A DNA stretch of 64,000 nucleotides from NCBI GenBank assembly GCA_032718475.1, contig JAUCBJ010008325.1, positions 1-64,000 of the forward strand, given 5' to 3'. Shown in pieces: positions 55,788 to 64,000 of the stretch; position 1 is the stretch's first letter; each line of letters starts with the position of its first letter. A model generated the notes under the pieces. It saw only the letters and a list, made by a program, of their open reading frames with translations, had not been told where the DNA came from and made no database searches. This DNA comes from Nemertoderma westbladi (lineage: Eukaryota > Xenacoelomorpha > Nemertodermatida > Nemertodermatidae). Both the position numbers and the translations under genes were made by a program.

Positions 55788-58613
55788 CTATGTTATTGTG
55801 AACACCGAGATATCCGTGGATGCAAGTTTATCTAAAAAGTGTTTCTTCAGGTTGTGTTGGAATACGACAAGAGATGGCGCTCGAGTTATTGACCCTGGTA
55901 GATCATTCCACAACGAGGGCCCGTAGTATGAGAATGTAGACTGGCCGTGGACGGTGTGTCTCTGTGGGATTTCCGCACGTATATGTGGCCCCCGAAGATT
56001 CATTGCACCTTGATTAAAAGAAACTAGCTCCGAGAGGTATGATGGAGCTTGCAAGTGTAAAACTTTATACATATACGACAGCATTTTAGAATAGCACCTT
56101 TCCCTTAATGGAAGCCAGTTTATATCCTTGAAGTGGACCGGGCCGATGTGATCACGAGACCCCATACCCAGGCAGAAACGAATGCATTTTCGTTGGAGAG
56201 CCTCCAACTGAGTTCGCAATTTGGAAGAGATAGTCAAGAACCAGCAGCTAGAGGCGTAGTCCATATGGGGCTGGATGAGGGCCATGCAGAGTAGTCGACG
56301 GGAATGGCGATCGAGAACTCCTCCATTGCGGTGAAGAAATTTTAGACGGCTGTTTCCCTTTTTAATTATTTTTTGAGCCATATTCTCACCTGCAAGAGTG
56401 TTATCGAGTTCTGCTCCGAGATAGGTCACCGCATCCTTCACCGGTATATCAATGCCGCCGCATTTAACTTGCAGTTTCGGAGCTGATGCTAACCTCTGAT
56501 GTGTACCAAAACAAATTGCCTGGGTTTTCTTGAAATTTATGCTAAGGCGATTATCATTACACCAATCGTACACAGCATCCATATTCTCTGACAGGACGCG
56601 AGATAGTTCATCCACATCAGAATTTGAGTCCAATAAGCTGGTATCATCGGCAAACATTGGGGCTGCAATTTCTATAGCTTGTGAAATGTCATTGGTATGG
56701 TCACCGAATAAATCGGGCCCCAAAATCGAACCTTGAGGAACTCCAATGTCAATTTGGCTTCTTTCCGATTCTACACCATTAATACTCACAAACTGCTGTC
56801 TACCCGTCAGGTACGATTTCATCCATCTTGTAGTGCTATCAGAGAATCCCATAAGTTTGAGTTTGGCTAGCAGTGTGGAATGAGCTATGGTGTCGAACGC
56901 CTTGCTGAGGTCTATTAGAACCATACCTGTAAGGTGGCCTTTCTCAATACCTTCTCGGATGAAGTTGTCTACATAGATTAGGGTAGTCTCAGTCGAATAT
57001 CCACGCCGAAATCCAGACTGAAGTTTATTAGCGATCCCACTTGTTGCTATATATTCCGCATGCTGGTTGTGGACGACCCTTTCAAGAATCTTCGATAAAA
57101 TTGGCAGGAGAGAAATCGGTCTGTTATTTTCCTTTTCTAGAGCATTACTAGAACTTTTTTTAATAGGCTTGACTTTGGCGGTTTTGTAATTTTCAGGAAA
57201 AGTGCTGGTTTTGATCGAAGTATTAACTATGTGTGTTATAGGTCCAGTAATGACGTCACAGCAATCCTTTGTTATTCGTGCTGGAATTCCATCTGCGCCT
57301 GTACATTTGCTTGTATCAATTTCCTGGGTAATTGACTCTATTTCTTGTTCAGTTATTTCGGAAAGAGTAAATGTTTCCTGACTGGTTCCCATGTTTTGGT
57401 AATAATCCCTTGTAGCCTCGTATCCAAATCGTCCTGTAGGAGATGGTAATTTCGATTCCAAGGATTTTGCGACATTTGAAAAATACTCGTTAAAACAGTT
57501 GCTTATTAGTTTTGGGTCACGTGATATTACACCATCTATTAACAATCCTGGACTGGCAGAATCAGCTGTTTGTGTCTTTTTGGAAGGCATGCCAAGTGAT
57601 TTGAAAATTTTCCAAAGGTCTTTGGGATTGTTTTTAGAAGATTGTACTTTTGCTTTGATATATTCTGCTTTTTTGAAACGTATTAAACTAGTTACTTTAT
57701 TCCTAATTTTTTTGAAATCATCTTCATTGGCTTTTGCTTGGTGAAAAACAAGTGTAGCTTTGTGGCGTTTTGTAATGGCATCGCGAACCTCATTATCCAT
57801 CCATGGCTCGCTTCGGTGTTTAACCCTCACTGATCTTGGCGGCGCTAAACGGTCAATTATAGGTGGATTGTGTCTTTGCTTGAAGTTCGCCTTCGTCCAG
57901 TCTCGGCTTGTTAGAGCGGGTGTGTTCCAGAATGCGCTGTCAATTTCGGAAATTTTCGCTGTATTGATGTTTAAATATATTGTAAACTCCTCCGTCTTTG
58001 GCAATTTGTGGCTACTTTGGAGTTCTATTGATAGATTGCGTTCCTGCGCGATGGCGATGACCAGGCGATTATGTGTGTTTTTGTGTAGACCCAATACACG
58101 TTTTAGGTATGATGACTTTATTTTATCGAGAGTAAGGAAATTTGTAGCTGTGAGGTGCGGCCATATTATCCCGAGGCTGTATGTTACACACGGCCGAATT
58201 TTCAGGTTGAACAGTTTTATTGCTGTCTCGAGTGATAACAGTTTGGTATCTTTAATCGAATGAACAGCCGAAAGCGATTTAGTTACAATTTTCGATATAT
58301 GCATTGTGAAGCAGAGTGTTGTTTGGAATATTACGCCAAGGTAGGTGTAAGAGTTGGTAACTTTAACTGTATCGTTGTTGTAATAAAATTTATCTTCTCT
58401 TGACAACCTCCCGCCCTTCCTAAACTTAATAATCTCGGTTTTGGTCAGATTAACCTGTAGTCCGTTGTGAGCCGCCCACTTTGCTGTTGCATTCAATGCT
58501 GTTTGTAGACCTTCTCTGGATTCGCAGTAGATAAGAAGGTCGTCAGCAAAAAGAAATACTATTACTGCGATGGCTGCGCGTTTGATTGCAACGATTAAGT
58601 CTAAAATAAACAA
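55788..58613 (-). CDS. chimeric LINE ORF with two reverse-transcriptase modules
   Basis: A single uninterrupted 941-codon frame. Residues 20-215 are the end of one RT: FLFADDLLIYC catalytic box, NLTKTEIIKF, YTYLGVIF and thumb, with everything upstream missing. From about residue 240 a second, different pol begins: pre-RT helix (WMDNEVRDAITKRHKATL), NRPISLLPILSKILERVV, GFRRGYSTETTLIYVDNF, VLIDLSKAFDTIAH, GVPQGSILGP, MFADDTSLL, INFKKTQAICF, YLGAELDNTL and a typical Jockey/CR1-like C-terminus (SLWNDLP). The second element evidently inserted 5'-truncated into the first and the junction (about 57890) happened to be in frame. The endonuclease is absent. There are no stops, so the fusion is young. 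Confidence 0.88.
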   Translation of the reverse strand: MFILDLIVAIKRAAIAVIVFLFADDLLIYCESREGLQTALNATAKWAAHNGLQVNLTKTEIIKFRKGGRLSREDKFYYNNDTVKVTNSYTYLGVIFQTTLCFTMHISKIVTKSLSAVHSIKDTKLLSLETAIKLFNLKIRPCVTYSLGIIWPHLTATNFLTLDKIKSSYLKRVLGLHKNTHNRLVIAIAQERNLSIELQSSHKLPKTEEFTIYLNINTAKISEIDSAFWNTPALTSRDWTKANFKQRHNPPIIDRLAPPRSVRVKHRSEPWMDNEVRDAITKRHKATLVFHQAKANEDDFKKIRNKVTSLIRFKKAEYIKAKVQSSKNNPKDLWKIFKSLGMPSKKTQTADSASPGLLIDGVISRDPKLISNCFNEYFSNVAKSLESKLPSPTGRFGYEATRDYYQNMGTSQETFTLSEITEQEIESITQEIDTSKCTGADGIPARITKDCCDVITGPITHIVNTSIKTSTFPENYKTAKVKPIKKSSSNALEKENNRPISLLPILSKILERVVHNQHAEYIATSGIANKLQSGFRRGYSTETTLIYVDNFIREGIEKGHLTGMVLIDLSKAFDTIAHSTLLAKLKLMGFSDSTTRWMKSYLTGRQQFVSINGVESERSQIDIGVPQGSILGPDLFGDHTNDISQAIEIAAPMFADDTSLLDSNSDVDELSRVLSENMDAVYDWCNDNRLSINFKKTQAICFGTHQRLASAPKLQVKCGGIDIPVKDAVTYLGAELDNTLAGENMAQKIIKKGNSRLKFLHRNGGVLDRHSRRLLCMALIQPHMDYASSCWFLTISSKLRTQLEALQRKCIRFCLGMGSRDHIGPVHFKDINWLPLRERCYSKMLSYMYKVLHLQAPSYLSELVSFNQGAMNLRGPHIRAEIPQRHTVHGQSTFSYYGPSLWNDLPGSITRAPSLVVFQHNLKKHFLDKLASTDISVFTIT

Positions 58614-58629
58614 TATAAATAGGAATGTA

Positions 58630-58775
58630 TAAATAGTAAAATATTGAGAGTAAAATTATCGGTGTAAAAATATCGCAAGTAAAATTATCGAGAGTAAAAT
58701 TATCGCGAGTAAAAATATCGCGAGTGAAATTATCGAGAGTAAAATTATCGCGAAAATATCGCAAGTTAAATTCAT
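58630..58775 (-). repeat. 15-bp AT-rich minisatellite, inverted block
   Basis: Units of the type GAGTAAAATTATCGC/GAGTAAAAATATCGC. They are the reverse complement of the array at 58930-59720, so the two form an inverted pair around a 150-bp spacer. Confidence 0.9.
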
Positions 58776-58929
58776 TTTTATAGTAGTGTTTAAAAATTAC
58801 AAAAACTGTAGCTATAAAAATTTATATTTTTTTAAATAAGACAGTGTTTATTTTATTGTTTCTATGGTAGGCCCTATTACTGCAACTAGTGTTTTCGTGG
58901 GTAGCTAGTATTTCATTCCAAAAATCATA

Positions 58930-59720
58930 GCTAATTTTACTCTCAATATTTTTACTCTCGACTTTTTTCTCGCACATTTTTACTCTTGCTATTTTTACTT
59001 ACGATATTTTTACTCTCGATATTTTTGCTCAATATTTTTACTCGTGATATTTTCGATATTTTTACGCTCGATATTTTTACTCTCGACATTTTTCTCGCGA
59101 TATTTTTACTCTTGATATTTTTACTTTCGATATTTTTACTCTCTATATTTTTACTCCCGACATATTCCTCGCGATATTTTTACTCTTGATAGTTTTACTC
59201 TCGACATTTTTTTGCGATATTTTTACTGTTGATATTTTTACTCATCGACATTTTTCTCGCGATATTTTTACTCTTGATATTTTTACTTTCGATATTTTTA
59301 CTCTCGATATTTTTACTCAATATTTTTACTCGCGATATTTTCGATATTTTTATTCTCGATATTTTTACTCTCGATATTTTTACTGTCGATATTTTTACTC
59401 ACTATTTTACTCCTGAAAATCTACTCTCGATATTTTTTACTCTCGATATTTTTAAACTCTCAATATTTTTACTCTCGATATTTTTACTCCCAATATTTTT
59501 ACTGTCGATATTTTTACTCACTATTTTACTCCTGAAAATCTACTATCGATATTTTTTACTCTCGTTATTTTTCAACTCTCGATATTTTTACTCTCAATAT
59601 TTTTTGAACTCGCGCTAAATTATCGATATTTTTCATCTTGCGATATTTTTACTCTCCATATTTTTCAACACTCAATATTTTTAATCGCGATATTTTTCAA
59701 CTCTCGATAATTTTTAAATA
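58930..59720 (+). repeat. 15-bp AT-rich minisatellite, main block
   Basis: About 50 imperfect units of ATTTTTACTCTCGAT. Larger blocks repeat inside it: 59065-59170 is echoed at 59250-59350, and 59390-59440 at 59515-59560. The ORFs it produces (Ile/Phe/Leu-rich) are artefacts. Confidence 0.95.
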
Positions 59721-60098
59721 TAACCAATTATTATTCTGTGACAATGACAAGTGTTACCAATGACAACAGAATGCTACTGTAAATTTCACCACATTAATTT
59801 ATACATACATTGCCAGAATTCCAGTATGTGGGCCTATGTGGGCATTTTTCTGGGCAATGCATGGTGTAGATGTAAGCCTGATGTGATAGCTGGCTTATAT
59901 ACCTATAGGACCTTATAGCAGCAACCTTATATGTCATATAACCTGGAACAAATTAACAGTTAGAATGAACCCTAATGAAATACTGTAGGCCTAGTAACAT
60001 AAAAACCATATAGGCCTACTATTTACATTATAGGCCTAATATTATATTAGTGTTGAAATTGTAATTAACAGATAGTAAGTAGCCTTCTTGGAAATGCA
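59721..60098. promoter_or_regulatory. probable 5' flank/5' UTR of the ankyrin gene
   Basis: Unique-looking sequence between the minisatellite and the ATG at 60099. An out-of-frame upstream ATG (60094) opens a short frame that terminates within the first codons of the main ORF. No TATA box or initiator could be placed with confidence. TAGGCCTA-type palindromes occur at 59983, 60013 and 60031. Confidence 0.35.
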
Positions 60099-63000
60099 AT
60101 GCCTGGGAAAAAAGTAGGAGCGCCGCGTAAAAGAGCCAAGTCATCTACTGAAAATATTGTGGGCGTTCCAAAGAAAAGAGCAAAGAGAACTGAAGGGAAA
60201 AAATGTCAACCGCATGTGAAACGAAAACTGAAACCGAAGACACACGTTGTGCCGAAAAGAAAATCCGGAAAACACTACACTAAGAGAAAATGTGTAATTA
60301 AGTCTAAGATAATAAAAAGTGCAGCAACAAAAAACAAACATCTTGAGAATGTTGCATTGTCATCTAAAGATCCCTTCTTTGAAGTCAAATTTAATCATGC
60401 GAATATTTCAAATATTAATAAGACCAGGCAGATTTACACTTCAGTGAATATAGCTGATAATGCAAGGCTCAATGTTCTTATTAATGATTATGATCATGTG
60501 TTTGATGTAACCTTAAACAGAAGTTACTCTGCATCACAAAACCCAACTCAAAATGCTCTCGATCTTGCTGTGGAACGAGGGAATAGATTTGCAATACAAG
60601 CAATATATAATGACATAAATAATCCCAAGAATAGAGCTGCAGCCTTGCCCGCAACTTCATTGGAAACTCAAGATGTTGGTGTGTACAATTTTAGACTACT
60701 AGGACATGCTGTTAGACCACTTACAAGCACCAGGGGAGGGAAGGAAGGCAATTCTGCTCTGTGCAAATCAAGCGGCAGTTATGTAGTAAGGAATACAATA
60801 TTGCGAATGTGTCATTTAGGAGTATCACGGGATATCGTTAATTTGGTTAGGGCTCATATGAACAACGATTTCCAATTTTATTTCCTGGGAATAGAAGCTG
60901 CTGTGTCATGTGGCCATCGCAAGTTGGCAGGCTATTTAGTTGAGTTGTCATTGAAATGTTCCATGGGTTTCAATTTACTACACAAGGAAGTGTTGCTTAA
61001 TGACACTCAGGAACTCACTCCATTTAAATCTGTCTCAGTGCTAAAGAAACCCCAAACTCGCTTTCGTATATCTCCTATACACTGTGCTGCCATAAATCCG
61101 AATACAGCATATTTAGAAAAGTTGTTGTCTATTGTACCAGAATATAATGTTTCTGATGTGAAACAAAGAAAACCCATTCATTTTGCTGCTGCTTGTGAAT
61201 CCACAGGACCCCTTCTGCTTCTGCTGGCGAGAGGAGCTAGTGTTAATGAAACGGATAGTCTCGGAAATACACCTCTAATATTTGCTGCAAAGGCAGGTCG
61301 TGAACAAAATATAGAAGTCATACTAAATGAAATCAGAAATGCCCAATCAATGCAAGTAGTTATCACTGGAGGAGTTGATAAAGCTAACCGATCTGGCTTT
61401 GCACCTATACATTTAGCTACAAAGTTTAGACATCTCAAGTCACTTAAGAAACTTATAGCCGGAGGGGCCAATGTTGAGAAAAATTTAACTGCCAGCAGAA
61501 ACCGGATGACTGCATTGATGATCGCTGCTGAAGTAGGTTCTATTGAAGTATTAAAATGTTTGGTGGACGAAGGCAATGCAAAAATAGATGCTAAAGATAA
61601 GCATAAGAAAACTGCACTTATATATGCTGTTATGAATGGAAACTACAATGCAACAGCATACTTATTATCTTGTGAGGCCAATATTAATACCAAAGATAAT
61701 TCTGGAAATGCTATAATTCACTATGCTGCAGCATATGGGTGGTATCATATATCCCAACTCTTAATAGATGAAGATGTCAATCTAAATGTTATCAACGACT
61801 GGAAACTCACACCGTTAGCCATAGCCATGATGAATTCTTATACCGAAGTTGCTGCCCTTTTGATGGATTATGGAATTGATGTGAATTATAAGGGTGAAGA
61901 AGGAAAAACATTATTGAGTATTATTTGTGCAAAATCAAAACCCAGTAAAATGTTTGTCAAAGGTATCAAACAACTTGTTATTCACCGAAAAGCAAATCCA
62001 AATATTTGTGATGCATATGGAAATACATGTCTCCATTATTTGGCTGCAAATTACCTTCTTGCGGAAGCAACAGATAGTAATTTTGGAATTGAGGTAGCCT
62101 TAATCTTGCTACATGGTGGAGCAGATATAACAATTAGAAATAATAAAAAGCAATCCCCGATTTTGATAGCTGCAGAATCGGGATCAATGAAACTTCTCGA
62201 ATTTCTTATTAATTCGTCAAATATATTTCAGTGTGAACTGGGAACTGATGATAACACCCTTCTACATTTACTAGCATCTCAAAATGTTATTAAAACAGAC
62301 TTAACATCATTATGGAAGACAATAAAATCAAACATTCCAAATGATGTTCTAAAAGAAATGGGTACATCATTCAATAGCAGAGGTTTTTGTCCACTACATT
62401 TAGCATGTGTTAGCTATGGAGAGCTTAGTGCAAACCAGAGTACCACCTACAAAGTATTGAAGTGTGTTAGAGAGAATATATCAAATTTAATTGCATCTGT
62501 TCCAGTCGTGGTAAACATGCAAGTGGGGAAACGTAAAGTTTTTACAGATGATGAATGTGAATATGATACTGTGAGGGCCTTTGGGAGTGCCACACATGAT
62601 TTAAATAATCAATTAGAATATGATGGAGCTTACGGTCTAATGACACCAGTACACATAATTTTATGTTGCCATGGTGGTTATGTACCTTTTGGACAAGAAG
62701 GTCCACTATCTTCCTCTAAACGACCAGTGCTTGAAATGCTACTCAGGGAATCTCCAAATTTAAATTTCCTTGATAAAGATGGTCACATGCCCATTTACTA
62801 TGCTCTCTCTAAATGTAATTCAAAACATAGGAGATGGAGCAATGATGAAATTTCTGCTAGCATGTTAATTAAGGCAGGCTGTGATGTCAATCAATTTACT
62901 GAACTTCTTAATGATGGACATCCTGTAGATAATAATATAAACAATGGCAATGCACGCAAGAGAATAAATCCATTAATGATAGCTGCTAAACATTCAATGG

Positions 63001-64000
63001 TACAAGTTGTAAAGGATTTGCTAAATTATGGTGCAGATATTTGGAGAATCGATGACATTGGTATGACACCTTTACATTTTGCATGTTCAGCAGTAACAAA
63101 TGAAACAAATGCTGTTGAAGTTATAAATATTCTTTTGAAAATGTTAGATTCAGAATTGAAAATAAAGTACATCAATATGGTTAATGACTATGGTGAAACA
63201 GCTTTACATCTTGTAGTATCAACGAAAACCAATTCTTCGGATACAAGTAATGATATTGAAGACATTCTTGTAAATAATGGAGCTGATCTAAGTATATTAG
63301 ACAACAATAAAAGATCAGTCATTCAAAGAGCATTTGTTGAATTAGGAAGTCAAAGTGAGCTAAGTCACATCGATCCAATTGAGACAGTTATATATTTATC
63401 ATCACACATGAATGCCATAAATTTATCAAATAGGGATGGATGTGGCCGAACAGTACTCCATTGGTCAGCTTGTCGAGGTTCTGCTATATCATCTTTACAT
63501 TTGACAGAACAATATAAAAAACATTCAATTGATCTTAACCTACTTGATAGCGATTATAACACACCACTCGCATTGGCTGTAAAAAATAGCCATGATAGTT
63601 GTGCTATAATACTTATTCAGCAAGGTTTACATCTTGATATTTCTGTCATTAGCAAAAATATACCTTTAAGTAAAAATATAGATTATTGGATGTGGAATCC
63701 AACTTGTAATGTACTACAACCAGCAGTGAAGCAAAATCATCTTCTTACTGTTGTGGCATCTCTAGAGTGGCCAGGCATCATGTCATTGATTGTTCAGAAA
63801 CTGAAGGAGACAGGAATCAGTATGCGGTCTGCGATTGAGTATATCCTGCGTGCAAACAAATTTAATGCAGCCCTTTCATTATTGCGGAAAATGCGGTCTT
63901 CTCAAGTAACGCTTAGTGGCAGAAATGCAATTGGTCAAAACCTGCTTCATATATTATGTTTTACATTGCCTTCAGATGAAACAACTGCTGTCAAATGCAG
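60099..64000 (+). CDS. giant intronless ankyrin-repeat protein, pme-5/PARP-like (3' end beyond window)
   Basis: Open from ATG 60099 (MPGKKVGAPRKRAKSSTENI) to the window end, 1300 codons without a stop or visible intron. Residues 1-80 are Lys/Arg-rich with several nuclear-localisation-like clusters. A conserved-looking N-terminal domain follows (INDYDHVFDVTLNRSYSASQ at about 130, LLGHAVRPLTSTRGGKEGN at about 205). Ankyrin repeats then run to the end: SPIHCAA (325), KPIHFAAA (358), NTPLIFAAKAG (390), APIHLATK (445), MTALMIAAEVG (470), TALIYAV, AIIHYAAAYG, TPLAIAM (to about 605), CPLHLACVSYG (about 765), NPLMIAAKHS (957), TPLHFACS (990), TALHLV (1032), TVLHWSAC (1118), TPLALAVKNS (1153) and NLLHILC (1280). 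This layout matches my recollection of pme-5-type tankyrase-like proteins, in which WGR and PARP catalytic domains lie C-terminal; those would be outside the window, so ADP-ribosylation is inferred. The ankyrin call is firm. AT-rich third positions differ from the GC-rich BEL/Pao ORFs. Confidence 0.85.
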   Translation, partial: MPGKKVGAPRKRAKSSTENIVGVPKKRAKRTEGKKCQPHVKRKLKPKTHVVPKRKSGKHYTKRKCVIKSKIIKSAATKNKHLENVALSSKDPFFEVKFNHANISNINKTRQIYTSVNIADNARLNVLINDYDHVFDVTLNRSYSASQNPTQNALDLAVERGNRFAIQAIYNDINNPKNRAAALPATSLETQDVGVYNFRLLGHAVRPLTSTRGGKEGNSALCKSSGSYVVRNTILRMCHLGVSRDIVNLVRAHMNNDFQFYFLGIEAAVSCGHRKLAGYLVELSLKCSMGFNLLHKEVLLNDTQELTPFKSVSVLKKPQTRFRISPIHCAAINPNTAYLEKLLSIVPEYNVSDVKQRKPIHFAAACESTGPLLLLLARGASVNETDSLGNTPLIFAAKAGREQNIEVILNEIRNAQSMQVVITGGVDKANRSGFAPIHLATKFRHLKSLKKLIAGGANVEKNLTASRNRMTALMIAAEVGSIEVLKCLVDEGNAKIDAKDKHKKTALIYAVMNGNYNATAYLLSCEANINTKDNSGNAIIHYAAAYGWYHISQLLIDEDVNLNVINDWKLTPLAIAMMNSYTEVAALLMDYGIDVNYKGEEGKTLLSIICAKSKPSKMFVKGIKQLVIHRKANPNICDAYGNTCLHYLAANYLLAEATDSNFGIEVALILLHGGADITIRNNKKQSPILIAAESGSMKLLEFLINSSNIFQCELGTDDNTLLHLLASQNVIKTDLTSLWKTIKSNIPNDVLKEMGTSFNSRGFCPLHLACVSYGELSANQSTTYKVLKCVRENISNLIASVPVVVNMQVGKRKVFTDDECEYDTVRAFGSATHDLNNQLEYDGAYGLMTPVHIILCCHGGYVPFGQEGPLSSSKRPVLEMLLRESPNLNFLDKDGHMPIYYALSKCNSKHRRWSNDEISASMLIKAGCDVNQFTELLNDGHPVDNNINNGNARKRINPLMIAAKHSMVQVVKDLLNYGADIWRIDDIGMTPLHFACSAVTNETNAVEVINILLKMLDSELKIKYINMVNDYGETALHLVVSTKTNSSDTSNDIEDILVNNGADLSILDNNKRSVIQRAFVELGSQSELSHIDPIETVIYLSSHMNAINLSNRDGCGRTVLHWSACRGSAISSLHLTEQYKKHSIDLNLLDSDYNTPLALAVKNSHDSCAIILIQQGLHLDISVISKNIPLSKNIDYWMWNPTCNVLQPAVKQNHLLTVVASLEWPGIMSLIVQKLKETGISMRSAIEYILRANKFNAALSLLRKMRSSQVTLSGRNAIGQNLLHILCFTLPSDETTAVKC

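Noticed and set aside
58543-59618. Ile/Phe/Leu-rich ORFs resembling membrane proteins
   Set aside because: Frames through the 15-bp AT-rich minisatellite.
60141-61576. Minus-strand ORFs under the ankyrin gene (60141-60341, 61178-61576)
   Set aside because: Shadows of the long plus-strand ankyrin frame.

Overview
This is an animal nuclear genome window dominated by repeats, most likely from a marine invertebrate. The evidence is an intron-bearing Cdc42-type exon with a consensus splice donor, BEL/Pao and several non-LTR retrotransposons, TIR and foldback elements, and many micro- and minisatellites. Nothing here fixes the phylum. Two short palindromes, TAGGCCTA and ACCGGT, recur throughout.

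Only two stretches look like host genes. One is a single Cdc42/Rho GTPase exon (10350-10509, minus). The other is a very long intronless ankyrin-repeat reading frame (60099 to the window end, plus) that runs off the edge after about 1300 codons without a stop; it resembles the N-terminal part of pme-5-type ankyrin/PARP proteins. The remaining coding sequence is mobile-element derived.

Layout. 1-12.5 kb: minisatellites, a family-A repeat element (2067-4149) carrying a nested TTA-flanked MITE, LINE fragments, a 41-bp minisatellite, a 2.7-kb foldback element and the Cdc42 exon. 12.5-19.2 kb: a minus-strand LINE split by two family-A insertions in opposite orientation. 19.2-34.4 kb: a compound BEL/Pao-like region on the minus strand, bracketed by two identical 117-bp direct repeats. 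It reads, in order of transcription, a coiled-coil ORF, an Asn-rich repeat ORF, a Gag-PR-RT-RH-IN polyprotein, a 1-kb GGTACTACGTACC minisatellite, and a downstream ORF joining a DEDDy 3'-5' exonuclease-like domain to three CCHC zinc knuckles. 34.4-38.1 kb: the 5' part of a second BEL/Pao element, cut off in its protease. 38.2-53.75 kb: a tandem segmental duplication (two units) delimited by CT microsatellites. 54-60 kb: a foldback, a chimeric two-RT LINE ORF and an AT-rich minisatellite. 60.1-64 kb: the ankyrin gene.

The strongest candidate for something new is the exonuclease/zinc-knuckle ORF associated with the large BEL/Pao-like element. It is split by a LINE whose 13-bp target duplication, when removed on paper, leaves the reading frame continuous. 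A second candidate is the family-A element, whose internal repeats carry a dozen copies of a motif close to the CTCF core consensus. All family calls are by eye; no database search was possible.
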